Shown: positions 18,271-26,871, counted from the stretch's first letter. The stretch: DNA of 64,000 nucleotides from Scandinavium sp036271055 (GCF_036271055.1 NZ_DATBBJ010000019.1:1-64000); one strand, 5' to 3'. Notes: generated by a model from the letters alone, not told the origin. Numbers and translations are program-made.

Positions 18271-18684
18271 TTAGTTCCCCTGCAGCACGGTCATCATGCT
18301 TTTAATTTGCCCGCCCAACACGGTCAAACCGGTCTGGTATTGCAGGCTGTTGTCGGCGAATTGCGTGCGCTCCCGGTCCATATCGACGGTGTTACCGTCC
18401 ATTGATGGCTGATCAGGGACCCGATACATCAGGTCAACAGAGGGGGCCGTCATCGCCTGGGCTGGAATATGGCGTTCGGAGGTCAGCGTGAGCGACACAC
18501 CGCTGGTTTCCGCGCGCCCGCGATCCATCACTTTTTTCAGTTCACTGGCAAAATCCACATCGCGCGCTTGATACCCCGGGGTATCGGCGTTAGCAATGTT
18601 CGAGGCCAGGATTTCCTGACGCTGGGCGCGCAGGTTCAACGCTTCTTGTTGAAAACGTAGCGCAGCGTCGAGTTTGTCGAGCAT
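18271..18684 (-). CDS. flgB: Flagellar proximal rod protein FlgB
   Basis: FlgB is the first rod subunit and the first gene of the class 2 operon flgBCDEFGHIJ. The 137-residue protein (E. coli 138) has the family motif ASNIANADTPGYQARDVDFA. The divergent flgA start is 160 bp away, with an FlhDC box in between. Confidence 0.97.
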   Translation of the reverse strand: MLDKLDAALRFQQEALNLRAQRQEILASNIANADTPGYQARDVDFASELKKVMDRGRAETSGVSLTLTSERHIPAQAMTAPSVDLMYRVPDQPSMDGNTVDMDRERTQFADNSLQYQTGLTVLGGQIKSMMTVLQGN

Positions 18685-18754
18685 GTCTCCTCCGCCGAAG
18701 GCAATAGTTCATTCAGCGTTCAGATTAATCCCAAATCTGGTGCGCCATCGTCGG

Positions 18755-18788
18755 AATAAAAGCCAAATGCATCGCTATTTGTTGCGTT
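18755..18788. promoter_or_regulatory. FlhD4C2 binding site between flgB and flgA
   Basis: On the minus strand AACGCAACAAATAGCG (18773-18788) fits the FlhDC half-site consensus AAYGSN2-3AAATARCG exactly. A looser inverted half (TTTTATTCCG) follows about 10 bases away. This controls both divergent class 2 flagellar operons. Confidence 0.75.
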
Positions 18789-18844
18789 GAAGTTCTTCGC
18801 TTGCAGGTAAAATTCGGCTATTCCCTGAGAAACCGGAGTTAGCT

Positions 18845-19504
18845 ATGCGAAACCTGAATCGCACCCTCACGTTGGCATTTGCGCTCCTGAGCCCGGTGGC
18901 CATCGCGCAAGACATACACCGCCAGCTCAATGATTTCTTTGTTCAGCGCCTCGCCGGTTTTAGCGATGCGGTGATGGTCAACCTGCGTAATCCCGGTGGC
19001 GCGATGCCGCAGTGCGAGCAGCCTGCGCTCAGCGTAATGGGCAACACTAAACTGTGGGGAAACCAGACCGTGCAGGCGCAGTGCGGAACGGAGAAGCGTT
19101 ACATCCAGGTGTTTGTCGAAGCGACAGGCAACTATGTTGTGGCAGCACAACCTATCGTCAGAGGGGCGGCACTTCAGCCTGGTAGCGTGATTTTAAAGCG
19201 TGGGCGGCTGGACCAGCTGCCGCCGCGAACTATGCTTGATATAAAGCAGGCGCAGGATGCGGTCTCGATGCGTGACCTGGCGCCGGGCCAGCCCGTCCAA
19301 CTGTCGATGCTGCGACAATCCTGGCGCGTTAAAGCCGGGCAAAAAGTGCAGGTGATTGCCAGCGGCGATGGCTTTAGCGCCAATGCGGAAGGCCAGGCAC
19401 TGAACAATGCCGCGGTCGCGCAAAACGCTCGCGTGAGAATGCCTTCAGGACAGGTAGTGAGCGGTCAGGTCGATTCGGATGGGAATATTCTGATTAACCT
19501 ATAA
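18845..19504 (+). CDS. flgA: Flagellar P-ring chaperone FlgA
   Basis: FlgA is a periplasmic chaperone for P-ring assembly. The 219-residue protein has a signal peptide (cleavage after PVAIAQ or nearby) and a C-terminal SAF domain, visible as the AGQKVQVIASGDGFSANAEG stretch. It is divergent from flgB and leads the flgAMN unit. Confidence 0.96.
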   Translation: MRNLNRTLTLAFALLSPVAIAQDIHRQLNDFFVQRLAGFSDAVMVNLRNPGGAMPQCEQPALSVMGNTKLWGNQTVQAQCGTEKRYIQVFVEATGNYVVAAQPIVRGAALQPGSVILKRGRLDQLPPRTMLDIKQAQDAVSMRDLAPGQPVQLSMLRQSWRVKAGQKVQVIASGDGFSANAEGQALNNAAVAQNARVRMPSGQVVSGQVDSDGNILINL

Positions 19505-19510
19505 TCTTTT

Positions 19511-19537
19511 TAAAGAATCTGTGAAGGCTGCCGATAA
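19511..19537 (+). promoter_or_regulatory. Sigma-28 (FliA) promoter of flgMN
   Basis: TAAAGAAT, 11 bases and GCCGATAA lie just after the flgA stop, giving an exact -10 element and spacing for FliA. It lets flgM be made late, after export of the first pool of FlgM. Confidence 0.92.
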
Positions 19538-19598
19538 ATATTCAACAAGTGATGATGGCAGGCAGTAAACGCCACGAAACCTCGATGAGGACAGGACT

Positions 19599-19892
19599 AT
19601 GAGCATTGATCGTACATCGCCCCTGAAGCCCGTTAACGCCGTCCAGCCGCGTGAACCTAATGAAGCCCAGGCGCAAAAATCTCGTCTGGATAAATCTTCT
19701 ACCGCTAACAGCACTAACGTGACGCTGAGCGAAGCACAATCGAGCCTGATGCAACCGCGCACCAGCGACGTCAATATGGAACGCGTTGAAGCGCTGAAAA
19801 CGGCTATCCGCAACGGCGAACTGAAAATGGATACCGGCAAAATCGCGGATTCGCTGATTTCGGACACCCAGAGCTGGCTGCAGAGTAAATAA
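19599..19892 (+). CDS. flgM: Anti-sigma-28 factor FlgM
   Basis: FlgM binds FliA (sigma-28) and blocks late flagellar genes until it is exported through the finished hook. The 97-residue protein starts MSIDRTSPLKPVNAVQPRE and has the sigma-binding C-terminal helices (VNMERVEALKTAIRNGELKM). It has its own sigma-28 promoter at 19511-19537 and is followed by flgN after 4 bases. Confidence 0.96.
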   Translation: MSIDRTSPLKPVNAVQPREPNEAQAQKSRLDKSSTANSTNVTLSEAQSSLMQPRTSDVNMERVEALKTAIRNGELKMDTGKIADSLISDTQSWLQSK

Positions 19893-19896
19893 CAGA

Positions 19897-20319
19897 ATGA
19901 GTCGTCTGTCAGAAATACTGGATCACATGACCGTCATCCTGAACTCGCTGAAAGAGGTGATGGATGCCGAGCAGCAACAGCTTTCCGCTGGCAGCGTAAA
20001 CAGCAGCAATCTGCAACGGATAACCGAAGAAAAAAGCTCATTGCTGGCGACCCTGGATTATCTGGAAAAACAACGCCGCCTCGAGCAAGAAGCGCAGCGT
20101 TGTGCTAACGATGACGTTGCAGAACGCTGGCAAACTATTACCGAGAAAACCCAGCATTTACGCGATCTCAATCAGCACAATGGCTGGCTACTCGAAGGAC
20201 AAATTGAGCGAAACCAGCAGGCTTTGCAGGTGCTCAAACCGCATCAGGAACCGACGCTTTACGGCAAAGACGGTCAAACCTCGTCCAGCGCTCGCGGGAA
20301 TAAAAAGTTTTCCGTCTGA
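19897..20319 (+). CDS. flgN: Flagellar export chaperone FlgN
   Basis: FlgN is the cytoplasmic export chaperone for FlgK and FlgL. The 140-residue protein (E. coli 138) is mostly helical and starts MSRLSEILDHMTVILNSLKE. It is the last gene of flgAMN. In E. coli murJ follows directly; here a LysR/NTF2-like pair lies between. Confidence 0.95.
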   Translation: MSRLSEILDHMTVILNSLKEVMDAEQQQLSAGSVNSSNLQRITEEKSSLLATLDYLEKQRRLEQEAQRCANDDVAERWQTITEKTQHLRDLNQHNGWLLEGQIERNQQALQVLKPHQEPTLYGKDGQTSSSARGNKKFSV

Positions 20320-20331
20320 TACCCCCTATCA

Positions 20332-20379
20332 AAACCACAGGTCGCTTTGCCTTCATTAACGGCGCAGGACCTGTGGTTT
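20332..20379. terminator. Long inverted repeat between flgN and the LysR gene
   Basis: AAACCACAGGTC and GACCTGTGGTTT form a 12-bp perfect stem around a 24-base loop, placed between two convergent genes. A and T ends on both strands suit bidirectional termination, though the loop is large. Confidence 0.6.
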
Positions 20380-20382
20380 GCC

Positions 20383-21267
20383 TCAGCTTTTATCGCTATT
20401 AATGCCCTTAAGCCAAGCTTGCACCGCAGCACTGTTCTCGTCAGCACGACTGATGAGCATTAAATTCGCCGTCATTTCGGGCGCGTTCAGTTCACGGTAG
20501 GTCAGACCCGGAATACTGATTTGTTGTAGCGGCTTGGGGACGAGCGCCAATCCAAGGCCCGCCGCCGCGAATGCCAGCACGTTCAGACTGCTGCCGGTTC
20601 GGTGGGCAATATGCAGTCGTTCGCCCAACGCCTGACTCAACAAGACGGTAAGCCGCTCATCCACGTCATGCGCTTCATAGAGCACCAGCGGTTTATCTGC
20701 CAGCATCGGCAACGTAATTTTGGTATGCATTGCCAGAGGGTGATCGTCTGCCAGCGCGACCAGAATGCCCCACTCCCCAACGCTTTGCGCATGAATTCCA
20801 GGGCTGCGTAATGTGCTGTGATCTGGCGTATATCCAATATCCAGCAGCCCGGCGCGGATGGCTTCAACTTGCCGATGAGGGGCGATTTCCTCGATGGTCA
20901 CTTCCACATCAGGGCTTGCGAGATGAAAACGACGAATGTCGCGCATCAACGTACCGCTGAAAATCGCATTGCCTGCAAAACCAATTCGTACCGTGCCGGT
21001 TTCACCGCGCAACGCCCGCTGAGTTGATTGTCTCGCAAACTCGGCCTGGGCAATGGTTCGCAGCGCCTGAATCTCAAAGACTTTTCCGGCCTCCGTCAAT
21101 TCAACGCGTCGGCTGGTTCGTTGAAACAGCGCCCCGCCCAACTCCTCTTCCAGCGCGCGAATCTGCATACTCAGCGCCGGTTGGACTATATTCAGAGACT
21201 GCGCCGCGCGGCCAAAGTGCTTTTCTTTTGCGACGGCGAGAAAGTAACGCAGCTGCCGTAAGTCCAT
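20383..21267 (-). CDS. LysR-family transcriptional regulator
   Basis: This 294-residue protein is a full-length LysR regulator. It has a helix-turn-helix at about residues 2-60 (LRQLRYFLAVAKEKHFGRAA, LSMQIRALEEELGGALF) and an effector domain after about residue 90, of the BenM/CatR-like type. It is divergent from the NTF2-like gene and probably controls it. A 15-bp LysR-type dyad lies in between (21280-21294). Not found between flgN and murJ in E. coli. Effector unknown. Confidence 0.88.
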   Translation of the reverse strand: MDLRQLRYFLAVAKEKHFGRAAQSLNIVQPALSMQIRALEEELGGALFQRTSRRVELTEAGKVFEIQALRTIAQAEFARQSTQRALRGETGTVRIGFAGNAIFSGTLMRDIRRFHLASPDVEVTIEEIAPHRQVEAIRAGLLDIGYTPDHSTLRSPGIHAQSVGEWGILVALADDHPLAMHTKITLPMLADKPLVLYEAHDVDERLTVLLSQALGERLHIAHRTGSSLNVLAFAAAGLGLALVPKPLQQISIPGLTYRELNAPEMTANLMLISRADENSAAVQAWLKGINSDKS

Positions 21268-21279
21268 TACACCTCTTTA

Positions 21280-21294
21280 ATCATTTAATCTGAT
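21280..21294. promoter_or_regulatory. Putative LysR operator
   Basis: ATCATTTAATCTGAT is an ATCA-N7-TGAT dyad with the LysR T-N11-A core. It is 13 bases upstream of the LysR start and 95 bases upstream of the NTF2-like gene. Confidence 0.5.
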
Positions 21295-21388
21295 TGATTG
21301 GTCATTATTCGATATTGGATGTTATCAATTAAAAACGCAATACTCCTGCCACACCCACGAACAATGACGTAAACCGGAGTCACCTATT

Positions 21389-21967
21389 ATGCAAAACGCC
21401 ACCCTTGACGATCGCCAACAAATTACTGACCTGATGACCGGCTGGATCCACCGCGACCTGGCGCAATGGGACGCAATGCGCGCGTTGTTCCATCCTGAAG
21501 GCACTATCGAGATAACCTGGTTTGAGGGGCTTTTCAGCGAATTTGTCGACGCTTCCGCAAAGATGGGCGCCTCTGCACTGAAAACCAAACATCTGATTGG
21601 CGCGCCCGTGGTGACCTTTAACGGTGATAAAGCCCTTGTCGAAACCAATGCCATGATCGTCGGCGAAAATATCGAGTTGGATCTCGGCTGTAGCGTCCAC
21701 AACCGCTTCTACGATCGGGTCGAAAAACGCGACGGCCTCTGGAAAATTGTGCACCGTCAGAGCGTCTACGACATGGGCGGTTTCACTTTCCCGCAGGGGC
21801 TGGTGGAGATTGATAAGTCCGTCAGCAAAAAATACCCACGCGAATATGCTGCGCTTGCGTACGTACTGGAAAAAAGTGGATTCCCTGTTAACCGTGTCTT
21901 TGCGACTCGTGGGAGCGAACTGGAGAAGAAAATGAAAGAGGAAGGTCAGGCGTGGCTCGCGGCCTGA
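21389..21967 (+). CDS. NTF2/SnoaL-like family protein
   Basis: The 192-residue protein has a single NTF2-like fold: an N-terminal helix with DLMTGWIHRDLAQWDAMRAL, the strand pattern LFHPEGTIEITWFEG, and the later NRFYDRVEKRDGLWKIVHRQ. It resembles the SnoaL-like group that includes scytalone-dehydratase-like and hydroxysteroid-isomerase-like enzymes. The usual role is a small-molecule dehydratase or isomerase with an open pocket; the substrate here is unknown. It is divergent from the LysR gene and converges on murJ at a shared terminator. Confidence 0.8.
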   Translation: MQNATLDDRQQITDLMTGWIHRDLAQWDAMRALFHPEGTIEITWFEGLFSEFVDASAKMGASALKTKHLIGAPVVTFNGDKALVETNAMIVGENIELDLGCSVHNRFYDRVEKRDGLWKIVHRQSVYDMGGFTFPQGLVEIDKSVSKKYPREYAALAYVLEKSGFPVNRVFATRGSELEKKMKEEGQAWLAA

Positions 21968-21985
21968 TAAAAACCATTCAATAAC

Positions 21986-22022
21986 AACGGCGGTGAATCA
22001 CTTCGGTTCACCGCCGTTTTTG
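21986..22022. terminator. Bidirectional terminator between the NTF2-like gene and murJ
   Basis: AACGGCGGTGAA and TTCACCGCCGTT pair over 12 bp around a 9-base loop and are followed by TTTTGTTT. It serves the two convergent genes. Confidence 0.85.
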
Positions 22023-22023
22023 T

Positions 22024-23559
22024 TTATACCGTACGGCGCGCAAACTCCTTCACGCGGAAGCCCAACACCAGCAACGTAGCGAAGTAGGCTGCGATACCCG
22101 CCACCACTACCGCCATCAGACGCAGAATACGCAGCGGCATCGTGCCCTGCGACCATTCCGGCATGATATGCATCAGGCCAAACAGCGCCGCCGCCATCAC
22201 AATCACCGCCACAATCAGGCGCGTCAGGAACAGGCCCCAACCCGGCTGCGGCGTAAAGATTTTTTGCTTACGCAGTTGCCAGTAAAGCAGGCTGGCGTTG
22301 AGGCACGCCGCCAGACCAATCGATAGCGACAGACCAGCATGTTTCAGCGGGCCGATAAACGCGAGGTTCATGACCTGAGTCAGGATCAGCGTCACGATAG
22401 CAATTTTAACCGGGGTTTTGATGTCCTGACGGGAATAGAAGCCCGGCGCGAGGACTTTCACCACAATCAGCCCCACCAACCCTACGGAATACGCCACCAG
22501 CGCGCGCTGCGTCATCGCCGCATCAAACGCGGTAAATTTGCCGTACTGGAACAACGCGACAGTTAGCGGTTTCGCCAGGATCCCCAGCGCCACCGCACTT
22601 GGCACAGCCAACAGGAAACACAGACGCAAGCCCCAGTCCATCAGGCGGCAATATTCATCATGATTACCGCTGGCAAAACTTTTCGACAGCGACGGCAGCA
22701 GAATAGTCCCTAACGCCACGCCCAACACACCGGACGGGAACTCCATCAAGCGGTCGGCGTAATACATCCAGGATACAGAACCCGACACCAGGAACGAGGC
22801 GAAAATGGTGTTGATGATCAGCGAAATCTGGCTCACGGACACGCCAAGAATAGCCGGACCCATCTGTTTCACTACCCGGATAGAACCCGCATCTTTCAGA
22901 TTGATGCGCGGCAGCACCAGCATGCCGATTTTTTTCAGGTGCGGCAGCTGATAGAACAATTGCAGCACGCCGCCTACGGTAACGGCCCACGCCAGCGCCA
23001 GGACCGGCGGGTTGAAATACGGCGCGGCAAACAGCGCAAAACCGATCATGCTGACGTTAAGAAACGTCGGTGCAAACGCCGGAACCGAGAACCGGTTCCA
23101 GGTATTCAAAATCGCCCCCACCAGCGAAGCCAGTGAGATAAGCAGAATATACGGGAAGGTAATGCGCAGCAGTTGACTGGTTAACGCGAATTTATCGGCG
23201 GTGTCCGCAAAGCCCGGCGCGGTGATGGTGATCACCCACGGCGCGGCCAGCATCCCGACGACGGTGACCACCGCCAGCGCCAGGGTCAATAAACCGGAAA
23301 CGTAGGAGACAAAAACACGTGTGGCGTCTTCGCCCTGTTTGCTTTTGTATTCCGCCAGAATGGGCACGAACGCCTGAGAAAATGCCCCTTCAGCAAAGAT
23401 GCGGCGCAGCAGATTCGGCAGTTTGAATGCCACAAAAAAGGCATCGGTTGCCATTCCCGCCCCAAAAACCCTTGCCACAATGGCATCGCGCGCAAAGCCG
23501 AGCACGCGAGAGAACATGGTCATTGAGCTGACGGCCGCCAGCGATTTTAATAGGTTCAT
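22024..23559 (-). CDS. murJ: Lipid II flippase MurJ
   Basis: MurJ flips lipid II across the inner membrane for peptidoglycan synthesis. The 511-residue protein is nearly collinear with E. coli MurJ (MviN) with about 14 membrane segments and the essential charged positions in MNLLKSLAAVSSMTMFSRVL, GFARDAIVAR and WMYYADRLMEFP. The open frame has 6 more codons upstream, but the start at 23559 matches E. coli. The gene is essential. Confidence 0.96.
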   Translation of the reverse strand: MNLLKSLAAVSSMTMFSRVLGFARDAIVARVFGAGMATDAFFVAFKLPNLLRRIFAEGAFSQAFVPILAEYKSKQGEDATRVFVSYVSGLLTLALAVVTVVGMLAAPWVITITAPGFADTADKFALTSQLLRITFPYILLISLASLVGAILNTWNRFSVPAFAPTFLNVSMIGFALFAAPYFNPPVLALAWAVTVGGVLQLFYQLPHLKKIGMLVLPRINLKDAGSIRVVKQMGPAILGVSVSQISLIINTIFASFLVSGSVSWMYYADRLMEFPSGVLGVALGTILLPSLSKSFASGNHDEYCRLMDWGLRLCFLLAVPSAVALGILAKPLTVALFQYGKFTAFDAAMTQRALVAYSVGLVGLIVVKVLAPGFYSRQDIKTPVKIAIVTLILTQVMNLAFIGPLKHAGLSLSIGLAACLNASLLYWQLRKQKIFTPQPGWGLFLTRLIVAVIVMAAALFGLMHIMPEWSQGTMPLRILRLMAVVVAGIAAYFATLLVLGFRVKEFARRTV

Positions 23560-23585
23560 TAACGTGTTATTCCACAACCCTGGAT

Positions 23586-23614
23586 CAAAAACGCCTGTAA
23601 GCAGAACAGGCGTT
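23586..23614 (-). terminator. Rho-independent terminator after mviM
   Basis: AACGCCTGT and ACAGGCGTT pair around AAGCAGA. On the minus strand the stem is followed by TTTTT, so it ends the transcript coming from mviM before murJ. Confidence 0.8.
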
Positions 23615-23676
23615 AGAAAAGTGGCGATAGTCTACCGGGATTAGCGGCAATTACTACTGACAGATGTTACAGCCTC

Positions 23677-24603
23677 TTACTCGCTGATGGCCTCCTGCCA
23701 CAGCTTTTCAACGATGCGCTGAGCGGCTATCGCCTGTTCACCCGCCGTTTCTGGAACAGTCTGATTTTGCACGCATTCGATAAAATGACGCGCACACCCG
23801 GCGAAACCACGTTGCTCAAGCGTGCTTTGCCAGCCCGGCACGGGACGCTCGAACACACCGTTCCCACGCTCTTCGCGCCAGTCACGCATATCAGTGATGT
23901 CGATCAGCGCACCATCGGTCACGGCCTGTACCCATTCGCGCTGGCTACCCGCCCGGCGATGCATACTGGTGGTGATTTGCATCTGCGGCAGGCTGAAATG
24001 ATGCTCGGCATAAAACATCTCGCCCTGTTCGGTGGTTTGCAATAAGCCTCCGCTGAGCTGTGCTTTGCCTCCTGCCAGCCACAGCGCGGTGTCTACGACG
24101 TGCAGGTAATCATCGAGCAGCGTGAAGCGCAGATCCTGTGGACCGACGCTGTTCGCGCGGTGTTTATCCATCCGCAACGATGCGCCATGACTCAGATTGT
24201 TTTTCAGTTCGCGGTAAAGCGGTGCGAAACGGCGATTAAAACCGACCATCAGCGTCAGCTTTTTCTTTTCAGCCAGTTCAATCAAACGCACTGCGTCACT
24301 GAGCTTATCGGCCAGCGGCTTGTCGACGCAGACGTGAACGCCCGCGTTCAGCAGTTCGCTAACCACCGCGTAATGCGTCGCCGTTGAGCTGTGAACAAAA
24401 ACGGCATCGCACTGCGACGCCAGATGCTGTAGCGAATCCGCCAGCGGCACACGGTAAGTTTCGCAGACGCGCTGCGCTTTTTCCCGCCCAGGCGACCATG
24501 CCGCCTGGAGCGTCCAGTCGCTGGCTGCACTCAGCACTGGCAGCCATGCTTTTTGTGCAATGCCACCCAGCCCTACTACGCCAATTCGAAGTTTCGCCGT
24601 CAC
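23677..24603 (-). CDS. mviM: Gfo/Idh/MocA-family oxidoreductase MviM (YceM)
   Basis: The 308-residue protein has an N-terminal Rossmann fold (RIGVVGLGGIAQKAWLPVLS) and the family lysine in VCVDKPLADK. These enzymes are NAD(P)-dependent sugar or inositol dehydrogenases; the substrate of MviM is not known. It is 3 bases downstream of yceH and probably co-transcribed with it. Confidence 0.93.
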   Translation of the reverse strand: MTAKLRIGVVGLGGIAQKAWLPVLSAASDWTLQAAWSPGREKAQRVCETYRVPLADSLQHLASQCDAVFVHSSTATHYAVVSELLNAGVHVCVDKPLADKLSDAVRLIELAEKKKLTLMVGFNRRFAPLYRELKNNLSHGASLRMDKHRANSVGPQDLRFTLLDDYLHVVDTALWLAGGKAQLSGGLLQTTEQGEMFYAEHHFSLPQMQITTSMHRRAGSQREWVQAVTDGALIDITDMRDWREERGNGVFERPVPGWQSTLEQRGFAGCARHFIECVQNQTVPETAGEQAIAAQRIVEKLWQEAISE

Positions 24604-24605
24604 GC

Positions 24606-25253
24606 TTAATCTCCCAGATGCGCCAGTAAGGAATCGAGCCGCTGTTTAAGTTCTTCCACTTCCCCTTCCAGGGCTTCAACGCGCGCAACAAGAGAGTCCG
24701 TTGCAGGCTCACGCTCTTCCACGGCAGTGATTGCGGTGTCCACATCGCCACTAAAAAGATGCATAAAACGTTGCTCACGTTTGCCCGGCTCACGTGGTAA
24801 ACGTACGACGAACGGCCCATCTTCGCGGCTGGCTAGATTTTCCAGCGCCCGTTCAACTTCAGTGGAATCCGCAAATTCATGCATCCGTTGACCACGACTG
24901 CGCAGTTCGCCCGGAGTCTGTGCTCCGCGCAGCAGAAGATTGGTCACCAGCGCCACTTCGCCAGAGGTCAATTTCAGGTCACCAAACTCAGAGTTACAGA
25001 AGCGTTGTTCATATTTTGTGACGCGATTACCGAACCCACTAACGGTACGCAGATAGTGGCGTTTGACCAGTTGATCGAGCACATCCTGCACGTCACTTTC
25101 ACTGAGCGACATCACCGGATCGCGGTTACTTTTCTGATTGCAGGCAAGCATCACCGCATTGACCGACAAGGGATATTGTTCCGGTGTGGTCACCTGTTTT
25201 TCCAACAGGCAGCCAATCACCCGCGCTTCATCTGCCGTTAACTGATACTTCAT
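24606..25253 (-). CDS. yceH: YceH family protein (DUF480)
   Basis: The 215-residue protein matches E. coli YceH in length and sequence, starting MKYQLTADEARVIGCLLEKQ. It has tandem winged-helix-like DUF480 modules and a C-terminal coiled coil (VARVEALEGEVEELKQRLDS). The function is unknown. It lies between rimJ and mviM in one minus-strand unit. Confidence 0.93.
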   Translation of the reverse strand: MKYQLTADEARVIGCLLEKQVTTPEQYPLSVNAVMLACNQKSNRDPVMSLSESDVQDVLDQLVKRHYLRTVSGFGNRVTKYEQRFCNSEFGDLKLTSGEVALVTNLLLRGAQTPGELRSRGQRMHEFADSTEVERALENLASREDGPFVVRLPREPGKREQRFMHLFSGDVDTAITAVEEREPATDSLVARVEALEGEVEELKQRLDSLLAHLGD

Positions 25254-25262
25254 GATTTCTCC

Positions 25263-25847
25263 TTAGCGACCCGCAGTCCATTCGCGCGTCGTGAGCGCAG
25301 TCAGAACGTGGTCCCGCCATTGCCCGTCAATCAGCAAATAGTCTTTGGCGTAACCTTCTTTTTCGAATCCGAGTTTTGCCAGCAGCGCGCCGCTACGTGG
25401 GTTGTGCGGCATGTAATTCGCCATAATGCGGTGTATGTGTTGGGTGCGCTGCATATAGCGAATCGCGGAAGTGAGCGCTTCGTACATCAGCCCCTGCCCT
25501 TGCCATTTCTCACCAATGGAATAGCCGAGATAGCAGGCGTGGAACGAGCCGCGTACCACGTTGGAAAAATTCGCAACGCCGATAATCTCTTTCTCTTCAG
25601 GGTCAAGCAGCGCAAAGTAGAACGCCGATCCCTGCTTATGAAATTCGTTGATCATCGATAAACGCGCCTGCCAGCCTGACGGATAGCAATGGCTGTCATC
25701 GCGCACCGGTTCCCAGGGTTTCAGGTACGCTTTATTTTCCGCGTAATAATCTGCGAGTCGCCAGGCGTCCCGGTCATGAACCAGTCGCACCACCAGTCGA
25801 TCTGTCGTTAAGCGCACTTTCGGCACGTTACTGCGGTAGCCAAACAT
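25263..25847 (-). CDS. rimJ: Ribosomal protein S5 N-acetyltransferase RimJ
   Basis: RimJ acetylates the N-terminal alanine of ribosomal protein S5. The 194-residue GNAT protein matches E. coli RimJ throughout, with the acetyl-CoA binding pattern GEKWQGQGLMYEALTSAIRY. It leads the rimJ-yceH-mviM unit. In E. coli mdtH and grxB come next; here yceB follows divergently. Confidence 0.96.
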   Translation of the reverse strand: MFGYRSNVPKVRLTTDRLVVRLVHDRDAWRLADYYAENKAYLKPWEPVRDDSHCYPSGWQARLSMINEFHKQGSAFYFALLDPEEKEIIGVANFSNVVRGSFHACYLGYSIGEKWQGQGLMYEALTSAIRYMQRTQHIHRIMANYMPHNPRSGALLAKLGFEKEGYAKDYLLIDGQWRDHVLTALTTREWTAGR

Positions 25848-25946
25848 CTTCCCCCACCACTTCTTTAGGCTCTCATACCTTTACTATACCTGTGTGTCGC
25901 CACCTTGTGAAAACAGCGACATACGTTTTTCTGAGGCACTTCTGCT

Positions 25947-25986
25947 TTTCGATAAATAAACTCTATCAAAATTGTCTTTCGATAAA
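25947..25986. repeat. Two direct copies of TTTCGATAAA, 30 bp apart
   Basis: TTTCGATAAA occurs at 25947-25956 and 25977-25986, with a related inverted CTATCAAA between them. The spacing is close to three helical turns, as expected for a regulator binding one face of the DNA. They lie in the rimJ-yceB divergent region. No protein can be named. Confidence 0.3.
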
Positions 25987-26173
25987 AAAATATTGTTGTT
26001 TCCAGAGCTATAACGCCGGTTCACCACTAAACTTGGGTCCCGTGGAAAAGGAGAACCCGGAGCGTAATGTTAATAATGGTAACAATTCGGCGTATTCTGC
26101 TGGTCAGCATTAGGCTGACAGCGCATGATGCTTTGTGTCAGGATGAGAGACTAGCGTCATGTTAAGGAACCCC

Positions 26174-26734
26174 ATGAAAAAGTTGTTGATGGTCGCCGCA
26201 CTTATCGTAAGCGGCCTGCTGGTAGGCTGTAACCAGTTAACGCAGTACACCGTGAGTGAGCAAGAAATTAACCAGGCGCTGCAAAAGCGTAATAATTTCT
26301 CCAAAGATATTGGCCTGCCGGGTGTCGCTGACGCGCACATTGTGTTGACCAATCTCTCCAGCGCCATTGGACGCGAAGAACCGAATAAAATCACGCTGAC
26401 TGGCGTGGCGAATCTCGACATGAGCTCGCTGTTTGGCAATCAGAAAGCAACTATCGATCTGAAGCTCAAGGCATTGCCGGTCTTCAATAAAGAAAAAGGC
26501 GCGATTTTCTTACAGGAAATGGAAGTGGTTGATGCCAAAGTCCAGCCGGAAAAGATGCAATCCGTCGTGCAAACGATGCTGCCGTATCTGAACCAGTCGC
26601 TGCGCAGTTACTTCAATAAGCAACCGGCTTACGTTCTGCGCGAAGACGCCACCCAAGGCGAAGCACTCGCGAAGAAATACGCCAAAGGCATTGAGGTTAA
26701 ACCGGGCGAGATTGTTATTCCTCTCACCGACTAA
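26174..26734 (+). CDS. yceB: Lipoprotein YceB (DUF1439)
   Basis: The 186-residue protein begins MKKLLMVAALIVSGLLVGC with a lipobox cysteine at residue 19 and continues as a DUF1439 lipid-binding-like domain. Length equals E. coli YceB. An ATG 15 bases upstream is in frame but gives a poorer signal peptide. Function unknown; it is an envelope lipoprotein. It ends at a strong terminator before pyrC. Confidence 0.94.
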   Translation: MKKLLMVAALIVSGLLVGCNQLTQYTVSEQEINQALQKRNNFSKDIGLPGVADAHIVLTNLSSAIGREEPNKITLTGVANLDMSSLFGNQKATIDLKLKALPVFNKEKGAIFLQEMEVVDAKVQPEKMQSVVQTMLPYLNQSLRSYFNKQPAYVLREDATQGEALAKKYAKGIEVKPGEIVIPLTD

Positions 26735-26748
26735 TCTGGCCTTTTATG

Positions 26749-26778
26749 AAAACGGGCGCATTGACGCCCGTTTTTTTT
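26749..26778 (+). terminator. Rho-independent terminator of yceB
   Basis: AAAACGGGCG pairs with CGCCCGTTTT around CATTGA and is followed by a run of T residues. Confidence 0.9.
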
Positions 26779-26804
26779 CGCCAAAATCACGGAAAGAAGT
26801 GCAA

Positions 26805-26820
26805 AGGTAAACGTTTCCGT
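26805..26820. promoter_or_regulatory. PurR box upstream of pyrC
   Basis: AGGTAAACGTTTCCGT matches 13 of 16 positions of the PurR consensus ACGCAAACGTTTGCGT, with a perfect AAACGTTT core. E. coli pyrC is repressed by PurR at the corresponding place. Confidence 0.75.
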
Positions 26821-26833
26821 TTAATCTTTGTGC

Positions 26834-26865
26834 CCGGCAAAAATAGCCTTCACAACCAGCCGGAG
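26834..26865 (+). promoter_or_regulatory. pyrC leader hairpin covering the ribosome binding site
   Basis: CCGGC at 26834-26838 can pair with GCCGG at 26859-26863, which overlaps the Shine-Dalgarno GGAG. In E. coli the pyrC promoter starts at different bases depending on CTP and GTP, and only the longer C-started transcript forms this hairpin and blocks translation. The same layout is visible here. Confidence 0.7.
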
Positions 26866-26871
26866 CCTTCC

